Assembly: GCA_902802285.1 (NCBI GenBank)
Contig: CADCLI010000004.1
Coordinates: 1-34,979, forward strand
Length of the DNA: 34,979 bases
Source of the DNA: an uncultured Bacteroidales bacterium
GTDB taxonomy: Bacteria; Bacteroidota; Bacteroidia; Bacteroidales; Bacteroidaceae
Direction of reading: 5' to 3'
Shown here: piece after piece, positions 1 to 7,804 of the stretch
How the letters are laid out: every line of letters begins with the position of its first letter
Numbering within the stretch: position 1 is the stretch's first letter
Notes under the pieces: model-generated
Databases searched by the model: none
What the model was told of the DNA's origin: nothing
The model's input: the letters and a program-made list of their open reading frames with translations, nothing else
Made by a program: the position numbers and the translations under genes

Positions 1-474
1 TGGGAGAAGACAGACAAGGTTGATGCCCTTAAGAAATATGATGTTGACACCATTGCTTTGGCCGGTTGGATGAGGATTCTGAGTGAGGTATTCGTGAATG
101 CTTATGAAGGCCGTATCCTTAATCTGCATCCGGCTTTGCTTCCCAGTTTTAAGGGCGCTACGGCCATTGTCGATGCATACGAGCATGGAGTGAGGATAAC
201 CGGATGCTCGGTCCATCTGGTAACTCCGGAACTTGATGCGGGTCCTGTTATCATTCAGGCTGGCGTGCCGGTAAACGGTACGGTTGACGAATTGGAGGCG
301 CAGATTCACCGCATGGAGCACCGCATTTTCCCGCAGGCACTGCAGTGGTTCTCAGAGGGCCGTATCAGCACTGAGGGACACAAGGTTATAGTGGCTCCCG
401 CTGCCGGTCCGGTAAAAAAGATTGATTACATAGAGGGTTGCCTGGTTTCGCCGGCACTCGAGGAAAAAATTTAA
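1..474 (+). CDS. purN: Phosphoribosylglycinamide formyltransferase, 5' end cut by window
   Basis: This cytoplasmic enzyme transfers a formyl group from 10-formyltetrahydrofolate to GAR, the third step of purine synthesis. The frame is open from base 1 (W-E-K-T-D-K...), so the true start lies upstream; about 157 residues are visible of a family that is usually near 190-210. The diagnostic active-site stretch is NLHPALLPSFKG, followed by the H-V-x-x-E-x-D-x-G-P-I/V region (CSVHLVTPELDAGPVI). The reading frame ends at a TAA six bases before the deoD start, so the two purine genes are probably co-transcribed. The assignment is secure; only the missing N-terminus limits it. Confidence 0.93.
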   Translation, partial: WEKTDKVDALKKYDVDTIALAGWMRILSEVFVNAYEGRILNLHPALLPSFKGATAIVDAYEHGVRITGCSVHLVTPELDAGPVIIQAGVPVNGTVDELEAQIHRMEHRIFPQALQWFSEGRISTEGHKVIVAPAAGPVKKIDYIEGCLVSPALEEKI

Positions 475-479
475 GGCTT

Positions 480-1193
480 ATGAGTAGAGAAGACACCCCC
501 ACGGCTCATATCGCAGCGCAGTATGATGATATAGCCAAGACTGTGATAATGTGCGGAGACCCTCTCCGTGCCAAGTTCATTGCCGAGAAGTATCTGGACA
601 GTCCCAAACTCTTTAATGAGGTTCGCGGAATGCTGGGTTATACCGGTCTTTACAAGGGCAAGCGTGTATCGGTTATGGGTCACGGAATGGGTATCCCATC
701 AATAGGTATCTACTCTTACGAGCTGTTCAACTTCTTTGATGTTGAGAACATCATCAGGGTAGGTACGGCAGGTGCCCTTACAGCCGATATGAAGATAGGC
801 GATATGCTCTTTGCCCAGGCTGCCTGCACTGACTCCGATTACGGACATCAGTACGGATTCCCTGCCAGGTTTGCGCCGATAGCCGATTTCGGCCTGCTGG
901 AGAGTGCCGCACGTGTGGCCCGTGAGAACGGATTCCCGTTTCAGGTGGGTAACATTTACAGTGCCGATGTGTTCTACGATGAGTCCGACAAGCAGATGAA
1001 ATGGGGTAAGTTCGGAGTGAAGGCAGTCGAGATGGAATCGGCCGGACTCTATATCAACGCTGCCGCATCGGGCAAGAAGGCGCTGACCATATGCACCATA
1101 TCGGACCAGTTGGTTCACCGCAAGTATGCATCGACCGAGGAGCGTCGCAGCAGCTTTACCAACATGATGAAGGTGGCACTTGAGATAGCATAA
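480..1193 (+). CDS. deoD: Purine-nucleoside phosphorylase, DeoD type
   Basis: The enzyme splits purine (deoxy)nucleosides with phosphate for purine salvage. The ATG at 480 is chosen, giving 237 residues, the usual length for the hexameric DeoD family. The frame stays open upstream to 438, but that extension overlaps purN and is not family-like. Visible motifs are the phosphate-binding CGDPLRAKFIAEKYL near the N-terminus, GHGMGIPSIGIYSYEL, RVGTAGAL, the VEMESAGLY purine-site segment and TISDQL, which carries the catalytic Asp. It lies 6 nt after purN and 5 nt before prmC, so it appears to be part of one operon. Confidence 0.93.
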   Translation: MSREDTPTAHIAAQYDDIAKTVIMCGDPLRAKFIAEKYLDSPKLFNEVRGMLGYTGLYKGKRVSVMGHGMGIPSIGIYSYELFNFFDVENIIRVGTAGALTADMKIGDMLFAQAACTDSDYGHQYGFPARFAPIADFGLLESAARVARENGFPFQVGNIYSADVFYDESDKQMKWGKFGVKAVEMESAGLYINAAASGKKALTICTISDQLVHRKYASTEERRSSFTNMMKVALEIA

Positions 1194-1198
1194 ATCCT

Positions 1199-2020
1199 AT
1201 GAAAGAGATTCTGCAGCGCATAGAAGACGCTTTGGGCGGCCGGTATGCTGCGGCAGAGCTTGAAACCATAAAGAAGGCACTGTGTCTGGAGTATCTGGGC
1301 ATCAGTGCCGTCTCTTTTTATACCAAAGAAAAACTGACGGCAGATACGGAAAAGCTGGATAGGGCTTTGCATCGTTTGGCTAAAGGCGAGCCTTTACAGT
1401 ATGTGATTGGTTCAACACCTTTTTGTGGGTCGACTTTTAAAGTCGATGGACGGGTGCTGATACCGCGTCCCGAGACAGCCGAGCTTGTAGATTGGGTGGC
1501 AGGGGATGCAACTCTGTCAGGTTCTCTGCTGGACGTGGGTACCGGCAGCGGATGCATAGCCATAAGTCTGGCTCACCGTCTTCCGGGTTGGAAGGTGCAG
1601 GGATGGGATATCAGTGAGGGCGCTCTTGAAGTGGCCCGCGATAACAATACTCTTAATGGTACTGAGGTCGAGTTTAGAAAGGTTGATATCCTTAAGGCTG
1701 AACAGGATTGCAGGTTCGATGTGATTGTGAGCAATCCTCCTTATGTTATGGGGTCCGAGAAGGCTCAGATGGAGGATACGGTGCTGGATTATGAGCCTCA
1801 CTTGGCACTGTTCGTGTCCGATAATGATCCGCTTCTGTTTTATCGGGCAATAGCGGAGTTTGGAAAAAAAGCCCTTGTTACGGGCGGCAAACTGTTTTTT
1901 GAAATCAACCCGCTGGAGGCATCGGCCTTAAAGGAGATGCTGGAAGAAGCGGGATACCATAATATTGAATTGCGTAAGGATATTTTTGGAAAACAACGAA
2001 TGATAAAAGCTTTACTATGA
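1199..2020 (+). CDS. prmC: Release factor glutamine N5-methyltransferase
   Basis: PrmC (HemK) methylates the glutamine of the GGQ motif in peptide-chain release factors. The 273-residue product has the usual N-terminal helical domain, then the SAM-binding motif DVGTGSGCIAISLA (about residues 111-124) and the diagnostic NPPY motif at residues 179-182 that binds the glutamine side chain. The start ATG follows the deoD stop by 5 nt, and the end overlaps recX in an ATGA arrangement, so translation is probably coupled. Confidence 0.93.
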   Translation: MKEILQRIEDALGGRYAAAELETIKKALCLEYLGISAVSFYTKEKLTADTEKLDRALHRLAKGEPLQYVIGSTPFCGSTFKVDGRVLIPRPETAELVDWVAGDATLSGSLLDVGTGSGCIAISLAHRLPGWKVQGWDISEGALEVARDNNTLNGTEVEFRKVDILKAEQDCRFDVIVSNPPYVMGSEKAQMEDTVLDYEPHLALFVSDNDPLLFYRAIAEFGKKALVTGGKLFFEINPLEASALKEMLEEAGYHNIELRKDIFGKQRMIKALL

Positions 2021-2487
2021 CTGAATCTGAAGGAAAGACACTGGCCGAGCGATACTGCTCGGGGGCGGAGCACTGCTGCCTTGAGGTGCGGCAGATGCTG
2101 GAACGCCGTAAGGCGGAGAGCACTGATATTGAGCGCATAATCAAGTATCTGATTAAGGAGGGGTACATTGATGAGTCCCGTTATGCCGCTGCGTTTGTTC
2201 ATGACAAGGTGCGGTTTGCCAAGTGGGGACGGGCCAAGATTGCGCAGGCTCTCTGGCAGAAACGTATCCCTACCGGTGTGGCCGATGCGGCATTGGCCTC
2301 TATCGATGAGGATGAGTACATGGCTGCCATTAAGGATGTTGTTGCCTCACGTTACCGCCAGACCAAGGGTGCCACTGAGTATGAGCGAAAGATCAAGACC
2401 ATGAAATCTGTCTGCAGTCGAGGATACGAGCCTGCCCTTGTGCGCCGGGTTCTAAGCATGTCCGATACTCCCGACATTGACTGTTAA
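2017..2487 (+). CDS. recX: RecX-family regulator of RecA
   Basis: RecX proteins bind RecA filaments and limit their growth. The product is 156 residues, typical for the family, mostly helical, with the tandem three-helix pattern. The recognisable first repeat is ...VRQMLERRKAESTDIERIIKYLIKEGYIDESRYAAAFVHDKVRFAKWGRAKIAQALWQ..., containing the family signature of a short-helix RR...I..L...G.IDD.RYA pattern. It starts inside the prmC stop codon (ATGA), and comF begins 3 nt after its stop. Confidence 0.85.
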   Translation: MTESEGKTLAERYCSGAEHCCLEVRQMLERRKAESTDIERIIKYLIKEGYIDESRYAAAFVHDKVRFAKWGRAKIAQALWQKRIPTGVADAALASIDEDEYMAAIKDVVASRYRQTKGATEYERKIKTMKSVCSRGYEPALVRRVLSMSDTPDIDC

Positions 2488-2490
2488 ACT

Positions 2491-3210
2491 ATGGATGAGG
2501 ATGTTTGCCGTTTTCACAGGCCGGGGCTTGTGAGAATGCTGTTTGAGTTTGTGTTCCCGCGCTACTGCAAGGTGTGCGGGCGCAGGCTGGATCCGTCCGA
2601 GGAGCAGCTCTGCATTTCGTGCTATCTGGGTATGCCAAGGCTGGAGTATGATATGAACCTTATCAATCCTACGGAACGGATGCTTCTGGCCGAAAGGAGT
2701 CTGGTCAGGGCTTCGTCCATGTTTATTTATGACAAGGACAGTGAGTACAGCAATATCCTGTTCCATCTTAAGTACTGGCATCACCCCAGGGTGGGACAGT
2801 GGCTGGGGGCTATCGGGGCTAAGGAACTTATGGATAAGGGGTTCTTTGCGGGTGTAGATTGTATTGTACCTATGCCAATTACCTACTGGAAGGAGATTAA
2901 ACGAGGGTATAACCAGTGTTCCTACATTGCTAAGGGAATTAGGCAGGCTACGGGGCTTCCCATTGTCAATAATGCGGTAAAGTGTGTCCGGGCTCATTCC
3001 AAGCAGGCTGGACTGGGCAAGTACCAGCGGTGGAATAATGCTCAGGATTTGTTTCAAGTTACTGATCCCTCACTGCTGGCGGGGAAACATGTGCTGGTGG
3101 TTGATGACGTGATTACCACCGGTGCTACCTTATGCTCTCTTATTGATGTTATGGAGGCTGGGATTCCTGATTTGAAAGTTAGTGTTTTTACGCTGGCTGT
3201 TGCAGAATAA
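2491..3210 (+). CDS. ComF-type phosphoribosyltransferase-domain protein
   Basis: The product is 239 residues. An N-terminal zinc ribbon is visible as C26-x2-C29 and C41-x2-C44. The C-terminal part is a type I phosphoribosyltransferase fold with the PRPP-binding loop VLVVDDVITTGAT at about residues 201-213, and the KRGYNQ motif that is typical of ComF/GntX lies in the middle. ComF relatives help process incoming DNA in competent bacteria, but the job of the Bacteroidales members is not established. It is the last gene of the purN-deoD-prmC-recX-comF run. The following 336 nt hold no gene except a structured repeat and the queA promoter. Confidence 0.85.
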   Translation: MDEDVCRFHRPGLVRMLFEFVFPRYCKVCGRRLDPSEEQLCISCYLGMPRLEYDMNLINPTERMLLAERSLVRASSMFIYDKDSEYSNILFHLKYWHHPRVGQWLGAIGAKELMDKGFFAGVDCIVPMPITYWKEIKRGYNQCSYIAKGIRQATGLPIVNNAVKCVRAHSKQAGLGKYQRWNNAQDLFQVTDPSLLAGKHVLVVDDVITTGATLCSLIDVMEAGIPDLKVSVFTLAVAE

Positions 3211-3255
3211 TTGGGGAGAGCATTCCGGATTACTTTTTTGGGGGTATTGACGTAA

Positions 3256-3468
3256 AAACTACGCCTCGCCGAACCTTCAGTTCGGGGACACAACGCTCCG
3301 AGGCTACTCCGCCTCCCTTCCGGACCCTAAACGCCGAACGCCTCCGTCTTAGTCCCCTACGGGGCCTAACCGTCGTTAAACGAAGCGGCGTTCTTAACGG
3401 GATCCTCCAGGCGGCTCCGCTTACGCCTCTCCACGATGGTCCCCGAACTGAAGGTTCGGCTCCTGCAA
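3256..3468 (-). repeat. Structured interspersed repeat, copy 1 (about 213 nt)
   Basis: Read on the minus strand, this element aligns along its whole length with 11658-11866. Shared blocks include TTGCAGGAGCCGA, GGAGGATCCCGTTAAGAACG, GTTAGGCCCCGNAGGGGACT, CGCCGTTTAGGGTCCGGAA, GGAGTAGCCTCGGA and GGCGTAGTTT. It is bounded by a perfect 21-bp inverted repeat (3269-3289 with 3439-3459). Inside it are a second pairing (3309-3314 with 3409-3414) and a CCCC/GGGG hairpin at 3354-3364. Each outer arm also contains a small palindrome, CCGAAC...GTTCGG. I see no coding frame that is shared by the two copies. I do not recognise it as a known RNA or transposon family. Confidence 0.8.
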
Positions 3469-3475
3469 ACTGAAG

Positions 3476-3551
3476 CATTATCATATTTTGCTATCTTTGC
3501 AGGCGCAAATGGACATTATCATATTTTTCTTTTTTTTTTGGCGCAAATGGA
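3476..3551 (+). repeat. 38-bp tandem duplication of the queA promoter/start region
   Basis: Unit 1 (3476-3513) and unit 2 (3514-3551) are both exactly 38 nt. They share the start ATTATCATATTTT and the end GGCGCAAATGGA. Unit 1 keeps a Bacteroidetes-type -7 box, TATCTTTG, at 3492-3499. In unit 2 the same place is a run of T. Each unit ends with an ATG. The first (3509) opens a short frame of 17 codons that overlaps the queA start out of frame. The second (3547) begins queA. Confidence 0.8.
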
Positions 3552-4750
3552 GGAGAGCGTAAAACATATTAAGATAAGTGAGTTCAATTATCCGCTTCCG
3601 GATGAGCGGATTGCTAAGTTTCCTTTGGCTGAGAGGGACAGTTCAAAGCTGTTGGTGTACAGGCAGGGGGTGGTTAGTGAGGATGTTTTCCGTAATCTTC
3701 CTCTGTATCTGCCGTCGGGGGATATGATGGTGTTTAATAACACAAAGGTTATTCAGGCGCGGCTTCATTTCCGCAAGGAGGCTACGGGTGGGCCTAAATC
3801 TACGGGGGCTTTGATTGAGATTTTCCTTCTGGAGCCGGCTGATCCGTCGGATTATCAGGTTATGTTCACTCAGACTGAGCGCTGTAGTTGGTACTGTCTG
3901 GTGGGTAACCTTAAGCGGTGGAAGGAGGATACTCCCGTACTGCGCAATACTGTTCAGATAGGCGATAAGACAATAACTCTTGAGGCTCGTCGCGGGGCGT
4001 TGCATGAAACCAGTCACAGGATTGACTTCTGTTGGGACGGTGGTGTAAGTTGGGCTGAGTTGCTTGAGGCTGTGGGTGAGATTCCTATTCCTCCTTACTT
4101 GAACAGGGAGTCACAGGAGAGCGATAAGACTACTTATCAGACTGTTTATTCCAAGATTAAGGGTAGCGTGGCGGCTCCTACTGCCGGTCTGCATTTTACT
4201 GAGCGGGTGCTCCGGGATCTGGATGCTCATGGGATTGACCGTGAGGAGCTGACTCTGCATGTGGGTGCTGGTACTTTCCGTCCGGTCAAGTCGGAGGAGA
4301 TAAGCGGGCATGAAATGCATACCGAGTTCATTGCGGTAAAGCGCTCTACCATTGAGAAACTGATTGCTCACGGCGGTCAGACCATTGCTGTGGGTACCAC
4401 ATCGGTCCGCACATCCCGATGCCACTGAGGATGATATGCATGTCAAGCAGTGGACTCCTTATGAGACCAATCCAACAATGACATCGGTCCAAGCTCTCCA
4501 GCAGATACTGGATTACCTGGACCGTCATCATCTGGATGTGCTCAAGACCAGCACCCAGATCATAATTGCACCGGGTTACAGGTACCACATCGTAAAGATG
4601 ATGGTCACGAATTTCCACCAGCCGCAGAGTACTCTGTTGCTGCTTGTATCGGCCTTTGTAAACGGCGACTGGAAAACCATCTACCGCTATGCCCTGAGCC
4701 ACGGTTTCCGTTTCCTCAGCTACGGTGACTCCTCCCTGCTCATTCCTTAG
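3547..4750 (+). pseudogene. queA: tRNA ribosyltransferase-isomerase QueA, broken by frameshifting deletion
   Basis: QueA moves the ribosyl group of S-adenosylmethionine onto 7-aminomethyl-7-deazaguanine in tRNA during queuosine synthesis. From ATG 3547 the family sequence is clear: EFNYPLPDERIAKFPLAERDSSKLLV, MVFNNTKVIQARL, AAPTAGLHFT, HVGAGTFRPV and IAVGTTSVRT. Just after VGTTSVRT (about 4412) the frame runs into SRCH and stops at 4426-4428. The rest of the protein (HPDATEDDMHVKQW... to SYGDSSLLIP, stop 4748-4750) continues in the next frame. The residues usually found between these points (a LESLYW-like stretch, about 15-20 aa from memory of the family) are missing, so this is a deletion and not a one-base slip. 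The upstream start region is also duplicated, and the 3' end recurs at 7491-7709. An assembly error remains possible. Confidence 0.85.
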
Positions 4751-4765
4751 CTCCGGCCTACATAT

Positions 4766-4902
4766 CACTTTACGAATGAACTGGTTGCAGAGCTTTGGGG
4801 TAACGTAACTGCCGATGCAATCAGGAAACGGAAGTAGCGGTTTCTGCTTATTATCACGCGCCAAACATGAGGCAAACGGCATTTGTCCTATTTTTGTCCC
4901 AC
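4766..4902 (+). pseudogene. Decayed tail of a TPR/HTH lipoprotein gene plus its 3' flank
   Basis: Bases 4769-4837 encode a remnant of the C-terminus of the gene at 5774-7429: NELVAELWGNVTADAIRKRK then a stop, against NELVAKLLGNVTADAIRKRK in the full gene. The similarity continues past the stop into the downstream flank (ATTATCACNCGC, GGCAAACGG, TTTTTGTCCCAC), matching about 7430-7480. About 45 nt present in the intact gene are missing here. No upstream part of the TPR gene remains, so this is a leftover from a duplication. Confidence 0.8.
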
Positions 4903-4933
4903 ACTCCACATCCTTTTTATGGCATATTGCACC

Positions 4934-4941
4934 TATTTTTG
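4934..4941 (+). promoter_or_regulatory. Candidate -7 box for the FISUMP-like gene
   Basis: TATTTTTG fits the Bacteroidetes -7 consensus TAnnTTTG and lies 18 nt before the ATG at 4960. No convincing TTTG -33 element is visible about 20 nt upstream. Confidence 0.45.
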
Positions 4942-4959
4942 TAAACAAAACAATTAGTT

Positions 4960-5670
4960 ATGTCGCATAAAAGAGGAATGGGGTTAAGGATAAAGATAAT
5001 TATTATTTCAATACTATTTCCTCTTTCAATAAGCCCACAGTCTTATGTAGATATAGAGAATGGGCATGAATGTGTTGATTTGGGACTCAGTGTTAAATGG
5101 GCTACTTGTAATGTCGGCGCTAAAAAACCTCACCAGCGTGGCATTTACTATGCTTGGGGAGAGACCAAAGAAAAATACTTTTATTTTACATGGAAGAGTT
5201 ATAAATTTTGGCAAGATGGTAATAATTCTGATGACGTGAAGTTTACAAAATACAATACAGACAGCTTAAGAGGTCGGGTAGATAATCACAAATATTTAAA
5301 ACCAGAAGATGATGTTGCACATGTAGATTGGGGTGGCGCATGGCGTATTCCTTCATTTACAGAAATACAAGAACTGATAGAAAATTGTACTTGGGAATGG
5401 ACAACGCTGAAGCGCGTAAAAGGATTCAAGGTTTCCAGTAAAAAATCTGGATACACGGATCGTTTCATTTTCTTGCCAGCAGGTGGATTCCGTACTGGCA
5501 ATAAGATATATGGAGAAGGTTATTGCGGATGTTACTGGACTTGCAATCTTGATTTAAGAGGTTGTTACGGAGCATATAGTCTGATTTTCCCTTTAAGTGT
5601 AGCAAGTTCCTATCAAGGAGACCGCTCCTATGGTCAATCTGTCCGTCCTGTATGGGACCCTAAAATGTGA
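4960..5670 (+). CDS. Secreted FISUMP-like (Fibrobacter major paralogous domain) protein
   Basis: The product is 236 residues. A signal peptide-like segment (GLRIKIIIISILFPLSISPQS, residues 8-28) is followed by a domain common in Bacteroidales surface proteins. Its hallmarks are VDLGLSVKWATCNVGA (39-54), IYYAWGET, a DNHKYL...DDVAHVDWGGAWRIPS.TEI.EL core, DRFIFLPAGGFR, and the terminal SVRPVWD. The domain is distantly related to DUF1566/formylglycine-enzyme-like folds, and its role is unknown. The ATG at 4960 is used; an alternative ATG at 4978 would give a tighter signal peptide. The gene is visibly richer in A+T than the neighbouring operons, which suggests acquired DNA. It sits between the decayed and intact copies of the TPR gene tail. 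Confidence 0.75.
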   Translation: MSHKRGMGLRIKIIIISILFPLSISPQSYVDIENGHECVDLGLSVKWATCNVGAKKPHQRGIYYAWGETKEKYFYFTWKSYKFWQDGNNSDDVKFTKYNTDSLRGRVDNHKYLKPEDDVAHVDWGGAWRIPSFTEIQELIENCTWEWTTLKRVKGFKVSSKKSGYTDRFIFLPAGGFRTGNKIYGEGYCGCYWTCNLDLRGCYGAYSLIFPLSVASSYQGDRSYGQSVRPVWDPKM

Positions 5671-5744
5671 CACAAAAGCAATGCATCTTGATGTAATGGG
5701 AAACTATTTAACTCTCTAAAAAAAGGATAAATACAGTTATAATA

Positions 5745-5752
5745 TAAATTTG
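5745..5752 (+). promoter_or_regulatory. Candidate -7 box for the TPR lipoprotein gene
   Basis: TAAATTTG matches TAnnTTTG and lies 21 nt before the ATG at 5774. I see no clear -33 element. Confidence 0.45.
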
Positions 5753-5773
5753 TAGATAAAAAACGTCATAGTT

Positions 5774-7429
5774 ATGAGGGTTAGCGGAGGAGTCTTTGTC
5801 ATTTTGAACATATTATGGGTTTTGATCCTTTTTTCATGCAGTAATTACCAAAGTGACCTGAAAGTGGTTGAAAAGTTGATGGTAACAGATCCACAAACTG
5901 CTGATTCAGTCCTTATGTCCCTTCCGATGCCAAAAACCCAGCGTGACAACGCACTGTATGCCATACTTAAGACTCAGATTGATTATGAATTGGGAAGGCC
6001 ATTCTCGTCAGACAGCCTTATAATAACCGCCACAGACTATTATGGTTCCAGACGCAAGGGTTATCACGCAGCCTTGGCATGGTACTCACAAGGGTGCGTG
6101 TATTCCAGAATGAAAAACAATCATGCTGCCATCTACGCATACCTCAAGGCTAAAGACCTCTTCCCGGATACGCTTGTCAGATACTATGCGCTGACTGAGA
6201 AGAACCTTGGTAGCCGCTATTACGAAAAAAAGATGTATGACTGTGCCTATGATGAATTCTACAAATGCAGGATCAATGCTGACAGAATTCAGGATTCATC
6301 GTTGTCACATTATGCAAGTGTTTTCTCCGCCTTATCCAGACTAAAGGATCCAAATGTGCAGAATACGGACGAAAAGTCATCACAGTTCTCTTTTATCCTT
6401 AATGAAGTCTCTGAAGCTGAAAATACTAGAACAGACACTCTTTTTAAAATCCCAAGATATAATACTTCATCATTTGAGAATCAAAGCGATACTACGTTCC
6501 GGGTAGTTACCATAAGAAGTTTGTTACAAGGAGACAGTCAGAGTCATCAGATACCACCGGGAGCTTACAACAATATGAAAGCCACCTCGTTTTATTATTC
6601 AGAAGATTTAGATTCCGCGTATATATACTTCAAAAAATCAATCCCCGACATATCAGATGCCAACGCCAGGATAATAATATATGATAGATTGGCAGAGATT
6701 TCGGCTAAAAAAGGCAATGCCGCCGAAGTCCTTATGTGGCATCAGCAATACTCCGAACTTCGAGATTCAATCGAGATGGTTAAGCAGTCTGATTCCAGGG
6801 AGATAATGGATTTGCAGTACCTGCACAAAGAAGAACTTAAGGAAGAGAAAATGCAGGGCAGGCATAAGCGCTTTGTCCTGATTTGCATATTCTCTTTCAT
6901 TGCCATAACCATTATTACGGTTCTTATATACGTCCTGTTCAAGAACAGGGAGAAGAAACGCATTATAGAAAAACAGGAGGAACTTATCAGATTGGAACAG
7001 GAAATACGCCGAAGCAGTATCTCCATTCTTGAATCCAGGGTAAGAGAACAGTCCCAAACTGACCCCGAGGCGCGTGCCGTACTGATGAATCTGTATCGGC
7101 ACAGGATAGAAATAAACAAGAAGTACTTTTATAATAGTGAAGCGTTCAGAACACTTACATCCGATTCCTTAGGTCAAGAACTGGACTCCAGCAAGAAGGC
7201 TATGGTCATTGAAACCATCAAGCACTCATTCAGCGATACTATTGCAGATATGCAGATAGAGTATCCCGGAATAGATACAGAAGAGTCCCTGACGTTGTTG
7301 TTGTCAGCTATGAACTTTAAGAATGAACTGGTTGCAAAGCTATTGGGTAACGTAACTGCCGATGCAATCAGGAAACGTAAGTACAGGTTCAGTAAAAGAA
7401 ATCCAGACTATTATTCTCTTTTTTGCTGA
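5774..7429 (+). CDS. TPR lipoprotein with transmembrane helix and cytoplasmic HTH-like tail
   Basis: The product is 551 residues. A lipoprotein signal ends in the lipobox LFSC (residues 19-22). A helical TPR-like region follows (AAIYAYLKAKDLF, YEKKMYDCAYDEFYKC, DSAYIYFKKSIPDI). A single transmembrane helix lies at about 366-389 (FVLICIFSFIAITIITVLIYVLF), followed by a charged coiled coil (about 390-425). The C-terminal helical module ends in LLGNVTADAIRKRKYRFSKR, which looks like a LuxR-type recognition helix. This order (lipid anchor, periplasmic TPR, membrane, coiled coil, HTH-like) matches a Bacteroidales family of putative membrane-bound regulators with no known targets. Its 3' end and flank have a decayed copy at 4766-4902. 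Domain limits are by eye. Confidence 0.75.
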   Translation: MRVSGGVFVILNILWVLILFSCSNYQSDLKVVEKLMVTDPQTADSVLMSLPMPKTQRDNALYAILKTQIDYELGRPFSSDSLIITATDYYGSRRKGYHAALAWYSQGCVYSRMKNNHAAIYAYLKAKDLFPDTLVRYYALTEKNLGSRYYEKKMYDCAYDEFYKCRINADRIQDSSLSHYASVFSALSRLKDPNVQNTDEKSSQFSFILNEVSEAENTRTDTLFKIPRYNTSSFENQSDTTFRVVTIRSLLQGDSQSHQIPPGAYNNMKATSFYYSEDLDSAYIYFKKSIPDISDANARIIIYDRLAEISAKKGNAAEVLMWHQQYSELRDSIEMVKQSDSREIMDLQYLHKEELKEEKMQGRHKRFVLICIFSFIAITIITVLIYVLFKNREKKRIIEKQEELIRLEQEIRRSSISILESRVREQSQTDPEARAVLMNLYRHRIEINKKYFYNSEAFRTLTSDSLGQELDSSKKAMVIETIKHSFSDTIADMQIEYPGIDTEESLTLLLSAMNFKNELVAKLLGNVTADAIRKRKYRFSKRNPDYYSLFC

Positions 7430-7490
7430 TTATCACACGCAAACGTACGGCAAACGGATTTCATCCCTTTTTGTCCCACGCACAACAGTC

Positions 7491-7709
7491 TTGGATGTGC
7501 TTAAGACAAGCACCCAGATAATCATTGCTCCGAGTTAAAAGTGCCATATTGTGAAGATGATGGTCACAAACTTCCATCAGCCGCAGAGCACGCTGTTGCT
7601 GCTTGTATCGGCCTTTGTAAACGGCGACTGGAAAACCATCTACCGTTACGCCCTGAGCCACGATTTCCGTTTCCTCAGCTACGGTGACTCCTCCCTGCTC
7701 ATTCCTTGA
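7491..7709 (+). pseudogene. Orphan duplicate of the queA 3' end
   Basis: This 219-nt stretch is about 90% identical to 4532-4750. It reads L-D-V-L-K-T-S-T-Q-I-I-I-A-P-S, then an in-frame TAA (7536-7538), then KCHIVKMMVTNFHQPQSTLLLLV... to SYGDSSLLIP and a stop at 7707-7709. Nearly all differences fall in the first half; the last ~110 nt differ from the other copy at only about three positions. It begins abruptly right after the flank of the TPR gene. It has no start and cannot encode a working enzyme. Confidence 0.85.
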
Positions 7710-7804
7710 CAGTTGCCTAATAGATCTGATATCCCGCACATCCAAATTCAAATGCAACAGTTTTGTAGTGTTAGTATATTGTATCTGAAAAATTAATATA
7801 AATA

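Noticed and set aside
3509..3559. A short ORF (17 codons) before queA as a regulatory peptide
   Set aside because: It arises from the 38-bp duplication of the start region and encodes a run of Phe from the T-tract; there is no sign of selection on it.
4532..7709. The two queA 3' ends as attL/attR of an integrative element
   Set aside because: The repeats are about 219 nt and diverged, no integrase or recombinase gene lies between them, and the extra TPR-tail copy calls for a duplication history instead.
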